This document shows positions 22,482 to 26,856 of a DNA stretch of 26,856 nucleotides, one piece after another. This DNA is from Bacillus sp. UNC41MFS5 (GTDB lineage Bacteria; Bacillota; Bacilli; Bacillales_B; DSM-18226): positions 1-26,856 of the forward strand of contig NZ_JMLP01000033.1 of the NCBI RefSeq assembly GCF_000686805.1, given 5' to 3'. Both the position numbers and the translations under genes were made by a program. The notes under the pieces were generated by a model. It did no database searches. It saw nothing but the letters and a program-made list of their open reading frames with translations, and was not told the DNA's origin. The first letter of the stretch is position 1; each line of letters opens with the position of its first letter.

Positions 22482-23516
22482 TTAGATTTCCGGTTTCACT
22501 TGTTGCACGGAAAACCTTTTTTTAGCCAAAGCTTTGACTTCTCTAAAGCTCACAAAATTCTTTCTTTCCTCATCCCATAAACGGAATCGAAGAGACTTTA
22601 AGCTTGTAGCAAGCGTAATCGTCGGAACCTTTTGTAAAGGAAGCGTATTTTTGTGTGCCTCTTCCAATTTATAGTTAGGAACCCGTGGGCTTAAATGGTG
22701 CACATGGTGAAAGCCAATATTTCCAGTCAACCATTGCAAAACTTTTGGAAGTTTATAGAATGAACTACCTTCAACTGCTGCTTTCACATATTCCCATTCT
22801 TTATCTTCTTCAAAGTAAGAATCTTCAAAAGTGTGCTGTACGTAGAACAACCAAATACCTGCAGCTCCTGAAATCATGAAAATCGAACCCTGTACTAATA
22901 GAAACGACTGCCATCCGATTGCCCAACAAAGTAAACTAATCAAAGCAACAATCAGAACATTGGTTAAATACGTGTTGTTACGTTCCTTCTGTTTTGCACC
23001 TTTACGGTTAAATCGATTTTTAAGAAGAAACACATAAATCGGGCCTAATCCAAGCATGACCAATGGATTGCGATAAAAACGATAAGCTAAACGAATTCTA
23101 AGTGGTGCAGCTAAATATTCATCTACTGTAAGTGTCCAAATATCACCAGTTCCACGTTTATCCAAGTTACCACTTGTTGCATGATGAACAGAATGCTCAT
23201 GTCCCCATTGATCAAATGGGAAGATGGTTAACACACCCATGGCTGTCCCAACGATTCGGTTGGCACGGCGGCTTTTAAAAAAGGAATGATGGGTACAATC
23301 ATGAAATATGATGAAAATCCTAGTTAATAATCCTGCGGATATTACAATCGGAACCAATGCTAACCAATAGGAAACCGATAGGCTTAAATAGGCTAAGTAC
23401 CATAATGCAATAAATGGCACGACAGTATTGATAATCTGCCATACACTTTCTTTTGTCGTCGATTTTTCAAAGGGAGCTACTTGTTTTTTTAGAGTTTTCG
23501 AATTTTGTAAGGTCAT
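22482..23516 (-). CDS. des: Membrane acyl-lipid desaturase (Delta5-desaturase Des-like)
   Basis: A 344-aa integral membrane di-iron desaturase that introduces double bonds into membrane phospholipid acyl chains, used in cold adaptation. The three histidine boxes are present: HDCTHH (72-77), HEHSVHH (106-112) and HHVHH (270-274). Hydrophobic helix pairs lie near 29-70 and 183-225. The length fits the family (B. subtilis Des about 352 aa). In B. subtilis des is activated by phosphorylated DesR; here an activator-type promoter is retained but desK is missing and desR is damaged. AAGGAAGGG lies about 9 nt before the ATG. Confidence 0.93.
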   Translation of the reverse strand: MTLQNSKTLKKQVAPFEKSTTKESVWQIINTVVPFIALWYLAYLSLSVSYWLALVPIVISAGLLTRIFIIFHDCTHHSFFKSRRANRIVGTAMGVLTIFPFDQWGHEHSVHHATSGNLDKRGTGDIWTLTVDEYLAAPLRIRLAYRFYRNPLVMLGLGPIYVFLLKNRFNRKGAKQKERNNTYLTNVLIVALISLLCWAIGWQSFLLVQGSIFMISGAAGIWLFYVQHTFEDSYFEEDKEWEYVKAAVEGSSFYKLPKVLQWLTGNIGFHHVHHLSPRVPNYKLEEAHKNTLPLQKVPTITLATSLKSLRFRLWDEERKNFVSFREVKALAKKRFSVQQVKPEI

Positions 23517-23555
23517 TTTTTTGAATTCCCTTCCTTCTTTGTGTCGTTATAACAA

Positions 23556-23621
23556 AGTATAGAGAAAGAAGTTTGTACTTGTTAGTAGCAGGTGTCATGT
23601 GCAGGATATGACAAATGTCAC
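23556..23621 (-). promoter_or_regulatory. des promoter with DesR-like binding repeats
   Basis: Read leftward: -10 TATACT at 23561-23556 without a good -35, as expected for an activator-dependent promoter. Upstream lie TGTCAT (23593-23598) and ATGACA (23608-23613) as an inverted pair with a 9-nt spacer, and then TGTCAC (23616-23621). The arrangement resembles the DesR sites of B. subtilis Pdes. Confidence 0.55.
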
Positions 23622-23642
23622 ATTACAATAATATTTTTCAGC

Positions 23643-23696
23643 AAAAAAGTGCCTGACACCATATATAGCAACGCTTTTGGTGTCAGGCACTTTTTT
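23643..23696. repeat. Dispersed repeat copy E, terminator-like hairpin
   Basis: Perfect 19-bp arms (23643-23661 and 23678-23696) with GTGCCTGACACC and a 16-nt loop. It is flanked by A6 on the left and T8 on the right, so it could terminate in both directions. Unlike copies A and D it lies between two divergent genes. Confidence 0.8.
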
Positions 23697-23719
23697 TTAA
23701 GATAATTTTACAAATTTAT

Positions 23720-23748
23720 TTGGGTGAATCAACTATATCGAGTATAAT
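23720..23748 (+). promoter_or_regulatory. dbpA promoter
   Basis: TTGGGT at 23720-23725, a 17-nt spacer and perfect TATAAT at 23743-23748. This gives an untranslated leader of about 80 nt, in which I see no known riboswitch. Confidence 0.65.
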
Positions 23749-23833
23749 GAAGCAGTTCAGATTATGCATATGATATTTCTTTGCGAGAAATCCTATAGAT
23801 AAGCCGGATAATACTAATAAACGAGGTTAATAC

Positions 23834-25279
23834 ATGAATGAAAAAAGCTTTACGAATTATCATTTAAGTGACGAAATCAAAAGAGCATTGACCATTTTAA
23901 AATATGACACTCCTACCGAGGTCCAAACCGAAGTCATTCCCTTAGCATTGAAGAATCAAGATCTAGTCGTAAAATCGCAAACAGGCAGCGGTAAGACTGC
24001 CTCTTTTGCTATCCCTATTTGCAACATGATTAACTGGGAAGAAAGAAACCCACAAGCATTAATCCTTACCCCAACGAGAGAACTTGCGGTTCAAGTGCGT
24101 GAGGATGTGACGAATATTGGCAGGTTTAAACGGATTAAGGCAATGGCCGTTTATGGGAAAGAACCATTTTCGAAGCAAAAAGAAGAACTCCAGCAGAAAA
24201 CGCATGTCGTTGTCGGGACACCAGGACGTGTCATGGATCATATTGACCGAGAAACTCTCATTCTTGATGAAATAAAGTATCTTATTATCGATGAAGCAGA
24301 TGAAATGCTTAATATGGGGTTTATCGACGAAGTCGAAGCGATTATAAAAGAACTTCCTTTAGACCGAGTCACTATGGTCTTCTCAGCTACCTTACCGGAG
24401 GATGTTGAAAACCTCTGCCATAAGTATATGAAAAATCCTGTTAATATCGAGATTGCATCAACCGGGGTCACGACGGATACGATTGAACATCTGTTAATCG
24501 AGGGCAAAGAGGAAGACAAACTTTCCCTTCTCAAAGATGTAACAGTTGTCGAAAATCCAGATAGCTGTCTTATTTTTTGCCGGACAAAGGAACATGTGGA
24601 TACCGTATATTCGGTATTGGAAGAATCGAATTATTCTTGTGAACGACTTCATGGAGGATTAGAACAACAAGATCGGTTTGCGGTAATGGATGGCTTCAAA
24701 ATGGGAAATTTCCGCTACCTCATCGCCACGGATGTGGCCGCACGCGGAATTGATATTGATAATGTAACCCTCGTCATCAACTATGACGTCCCTATGGAAA
24801 AAGAAAGCTATGTCCACCGCACTGGGAGAACGGGGCGTGCCGGAAATGAGGGAAAAGCGATTACCTTTGCCACACCATATGAAGGGAAATTTGTTCGGGC
24901 GATAGAGCGCTATATTGGCTTTGAGATTCCTAAGATGGAAGCTCCAAAACCCGATGATGTTGCAAAAGGAAAAGAAGCCTTTGATGAAAAAATCAGCGGC
25001 CGCCGCGTTGTGCGAAATAATAAAACAGCCCGGATTAACCAAGGCATTATGAAACTCCATTTCAACGGCGGAAAAAAGAAGAAGATGCGCGCAGTCGATT
25101 TTGTTGGGACAATCGCAAAAATTCCTGGTGTCACAGCCGATGATATTGGCATTATCACCATCCAGGACCAAATGACCTATGTTGATATTTTGAATGGCAA
25201 GGGCGCACTCGTCTTACAGGCGATGGAGAATGCCACCATTAAAGGGAAGAAACTAAAGGTTAGCAAAGCCCTAAAATAA
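23834..25279 (+). CDS. dbpA: DEAD-box RNA helicase DbpA (YxiN-type)
   Basis: ATP-dependent RNA helicase of 481 aa. Motifs in order: F6 and Q31 of the Q motif region, TGSGKT (50-55), PTRELA (80-85), TPGR (129-132), DEAD (153-156), SAT near 184, and [10 protein letters not shown] near 331. The C-terminal ~75 residues ([18 protein letters not shown] onward) form the DbpA RNA-binding domain. In YxiN and E. coli DbpA this domain binds hairpin 92 of 23S rRNA and directs the helicase to 50S subunit assembly. Length and tail match B. subtilis YxiN (about 479 aa). Single-gene unit. Confidence 0.95.
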   Translation: MNEKSFTNYHLSDEIKRALTILKYDTPTEVQTEVIPLALKNQDLVVKSQTGSGKTASFAIPICNMINWEERNPQALILTPTRELAVQVREDVTNIGRFKRIKAMAVYGKEPFSKQKEELQQKTHVVVGTPGRVMDHIDRETLILDEIKYLIIDEADEMLNMGFIDEVEAIIKELPLDRVTMVFSATLPEDVENLCHKYMKNPVNIEIASTGVTTDTIEHLLIEGKEEDKLSLLKDVTVVENPDSCLIFCRTKEHVDTVYSVLEESNYSCERLHGGLEQQDRFAVMDGFKMGNFRYLIATDVAARGIDIDNVTLVINYDVPMEKESYVHRTGRTGRAGNEGKAITFATPYEGKFVRAIERYIGFEIPKMEAPKPDDVAKGKEAFDEKISGRRVVRNNKTARINQGIMKLHFNGGKKKKMRAVDFVGTIAKIPGVTADDIGIITIQDQMTYVDILNGKGALVLQAMENATIKGKKLKVSKALK

Positions 25280-25290
25280 CATTTTATTTA

Positions 25291-25319
25291 GAGCGATTAT
25301 CCAAGATAATCGTTCTTTT
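25291..25319 (+). terminator. dbpA terminator
   Basis: GAGCGATTATC (25291-25301), loop CAA, GATAATCGTTC (25305-25315), then TTTTC. An 11-bp stem with one G-U pair. Confidence 0.75.
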
Positions 25320-25431
25320 CATTTGTACCCTAACATAAAATCCCCTCTGTTCTGGAATGTAGTAGTTGCTCCCTATTTAATTGTTGCTGGCTCTGATGCG
25401 AGACAATATGATCGTATTTCTAGTAATATGG

Positions 25432-25460
25432 ATACCGCTATCGGGCGGTATTCTTTTTTT
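25432..25460 (+). terminator. Terminator-like hairpin before sleB
   Basis: ATACCGC (25432-25438), loop TATCGG, GCGGTAT (25445-25451), then TCTTTTTTT. It lies 69 bp before the sleB start, so it may be an attenuator, the end of a short RNA, or a barrier to readthrough from dbpA. Confidence 0.6.
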
Positions 25461-25528
25461 ATTCATCTTACATAAAAGGATAAATTTTGAAGAAAATAAC
25501 GTTATTACTGTTCTTAGGAGGCTATATT

Positions 25529-26248
25529 TTGCTAGAAAAAGCTTTCGTAAAGACACGGCTGATTTTTATTGTGCTTTTTGTTGTATTCATCACCACTAGT
25601 GAACAAAGTAATGACGTATTAGCGTTCACTAGTCAGGTGCTCCAAAGGGGTTCAACAGGAGAAGATGTTATTGAGTTGCAGTCACGACTCAAATATAACG
25701 GCTTTTATACAAGTAATGTAGATGGTGTATTTGGCTGGAATACATATTGGGCCGTACGGAATTTTCAAGATCAATTTGGTCTTCCTGTGGATGGTGTTGT
25801 CGGCGCTACAACAAAGGCAGCTATTGTGAAAGCAACAAAGTATGAAAAAACTGATTCATCAGGTAACAATTCTGCTAATGTAACAGGCGGTTTTTCACAA
25901 AATGATATTCAATTAATGTCAAACGCTGTTTACGGTGAATCACGTGGAGAGGAATACACTGGACAGGTCGCTGTTGCAGCAGTTATTTTGAATCGGGTCA
26001 GCCACTCATCGTTTCCAGATACGGTTGCAGGTGTCATCTATCAACCAGGAGCCTTTACTGCAGTGGCAGATGGCCAGATTAATTTAACACCCAATGCGAC
26101 TGCGAAGAAAGCAGTTATGGATGCTATCAACGGCTGGGATCCTAGTGGCGGAGCCATTTATTATTTTAATCCTGATACCGCGACAAGTAGTTGGATATGG
26201 AGTCGGCCACAAATCAAAAGGATTGGTAAACATATTTTTTGCAAATAG
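25529..26248 (+). CDS. sleB: Spore cortex-lytic enzyme SleB
   Basis: Lytic transglycosylase that breaks muramic-delta-lactam cortex peptidoglycan during germination. From TTG 25529 (AGGAGG 7 nt upstream) it is 239 aa. It has a signal peptide (hydrophobic 10-22, cleavage near LAF-TSQ), a peptidoglycan-binding domain (about 38-101, VLQRGSTGEDVIELQSRL), a short linker, and a hydrolase_2 catalytic domain (121-239) with E137 in YGESRGE and the end WSRPQIKRIGKHIF. A longer frame from TTG 25487 has a weaker site (AAAGGA). The linker is about 60 residues shorter than in B. subtilis SleB. The usual partner gene ypeB does not follow. Forespore expression is inferred from the family. Confidence 0.93.
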   Translation: MLEKAFVKTRLIFIVLFVVFITTSEQSNDVLAFTSQVLQRGSTGEDVIELQSRLKYNGFYTSNVDGVFGWNTYWAVRNFQDQFGLPVDGVVGATTKAAIVKATKYEKTDSSGNNSANVTGGFSQNDIQLMSNAVYGESRGEEYTGQVAVAAVILNRVSHSSFPDTVAGVIYQPGAFTAVADGQINLTPNATAKKAVMDAINGWDPSGGAIYYFNPDTATSSWIWSRPQIKRIGKHIFCK

Positions 26249-26259
26249 TGTATGTAAAA

Positions 26260-26301
26260 AAAAACGACTTAGAAGTTGTAAGAAACTTCTAAGTCGTTTT
26301 T
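26260..26301. terminator. Bidirectional terminator between sleB and the tRNA cluster
   Basis: A perfect 18-bp stem (26260-26277 with 26284-26301), with A-runs on the left and T-runs on the right. It serves sleB rightward and the tRNA operon leftward. Confidence 0.85.
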
Positions 26302-26305
26302 ATGA

Positions 26306-26379
<74 letters not shown>

Positions 26380-26383
26380 ATAT

Positions 26384-26457
26384 TGGAGCGGGTGATGAGA
26401 ATCGAACTCACAACATCAGCTTGGAAGGCTGAGGTTTTACCACTAAACTACACCCGC
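26384..26457 (-). tRNA. tRNA-Gly (TCC)
   Basis: Acceptor GCGGGTG pairs with CACCCGC. The anticodon loop CTTCCAA reads TCC. The T-loop AGTTCGATTCT is present. CCA is encoded. Confidence 0.95.
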
Positions 26458-26477
26458 AGTTTAAAAATTAAGAAAAA

Positions 26478-26552
26478 TGGCTGGGCTAGCTGGATTTGAA
26501 CCAACGCATGTCGCAGTCAAAGTGCGATGCCTTACCGCTTGGCTATAGCCCA
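26478..26552 (-). tRNA. tRNA-Gln (TTG)
   Basis: Acceptor TGGGCTA pairs with TAGCCCA. The anticodon loop CTTTGAC reads TTG, between TCGCA and TGCGA. CCA is encoded. Confidence 0.93.
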
Positions 26553-26567
26553 ATACTATAAAATAAA

Positions 26568-26644
26568 TGGGGCGACTGATGGGAATCGAACCCACGAATG
26601 CCTGAACCACAATCAGGTGCGTTAACCACTTCGCCACAATCGCC
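26568..26644 (-). tRNA. tRNA-His (GTG)
   Basis: Acceptor GGCGATT pairs with AGTCGCC, including the extra 5' G facing C73 typical of tRNA-His. The anticodon loop TTGTGGT reads GTG. CCA is encoded. Confidence 0.94.
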
Positions 26645-26688
26645 AAAATAATCTATATATCAATAGCAGGAAACCTACTAGAAAAAAA

Positions 26689-26765
26689 TGGCGGTCCGGA
26701 CGGGACTCGAACCCGCGACCTCCTGCGTGACAGGCAGGCATTCTAACCAACTGAACTACCGGACC
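26689..26765 (-). tRNA. tRNA-Asp (GTC)
   Basis: Acceptor GGTCCGG pairs with CCGGACC. The anticodon loop CTGTCAC reads GTC between CCTGC and GCAGG. CCA is encoded. Confidence 0.95.
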
Positions 26766-26800
26766 AGAGTTTTTTCAAGCTATGCTTGAAAATAACTTAA

Positions 26801-26856
<56 letters not shown>

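Noticed and set aside
24659..25171. 170-aa antisense open frame inside dbpA
   Set aside because: It is a shadow of a well-conserved helicase coding sequence with no independent signals.
25381..25599. 72-aa hydrophobic open frame before sleB
   Set aside because: It runs through a terminator hairpin and out of frame into sleB, and has no ribosome site.
26766..26800. Hairpin TTCAAGC/GCTTGAA between tRNA-fMet and tRNA-Asp as a terminator
   Set aside because: There is no U-run in the leftward direction of transcription; more likely a processing hairpin in the tRNA precursor.

Overview
The window looks like chromosome of a low-GC, spore-forming Bacillaceae species (Bacillus, Neobacillus or a close relative). 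The evidence is the start of a Bacillus-type 16S rRNA gene with its leader, the germination enzyme SleB, a YxiN-type DbpA helicase, a Des desaturase with a DesR remnant, a lysine riboswitch in front of dapA, consensus sigma-A promoters, cre sites, and AGGAGG ribosome sites with frequent TTG/GTG starts. No prophage, CRISPR array, plasmid gene or transposase was found.

Layout. 1-480: 5' end of a leftward rRNA operon with two tandem promoters. 480-2815: an unexplained intergenic stretch with a rightward terminator, then a long CPA1 Na+/H+ antiporter gene. 2835-4052: an SDR-ArsR operon with promoter and operator-like repeats. 4090-5410: threonine dehydratase with an ACT domain. 5419-7612: RmlD-like reductase, YjdM/PhnA zinc-ribbon protein and a GNAT acetyltransferase. 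7700-13300: a sugar or sugar-acid utilisation regulon. 13341-15428: quinone oxidoreductase and two small CBO0543-type membrane proteins. 15608-16663: a methyltransferase with an Asn-repeat tail, followed by four copies of an 18-bp palindrome. 16703-18414: MarR regulator plus MFS efflux pump. 18507-21870: small membrane protein, lysine riboswitch-dapA, and an RNase J-family gene. 21875-23621: degenerate desR and intact des. 23643-25319: dbpA. 25432-26301: sleB. 26306-26856: six leftward tRNA genes (Ile, Gly, Gln, His, Asp, partial fMet).

The most interesting part is 7700-13300. Two leftward units, hxlA-hxlB and [TIM-barrel isomerase/epimerase - KdgK-like kinase - ACS-family MFS transporter], flank a LacI-family gene. 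Both promoters have the same layout: a cre or cre-like site over the -35/spacer, then AAAYCGRTTT operators at exact 13-bp steps just downstream of the -10. A 25-bp stretch is identical (inverted) between the two. This argues for one LacI-controlled, catabolite-repressed pathway in which an HPS/KGPDC-family enzyme and a PHI-type isomerase act with a KDG-kinase-like enzyme, unlike the formaldehyde-induced, HxlR-controlled hxlAB of B. subtilis. The substrate cannot be read from the sequence.

A second layer is a dispersed repeat with core GGTGCCTGACACC. It occurs at five intergenic places, four times as an inverted pair. Several copies end in T-runs and look like terminators, but one lies between divergent promoters.
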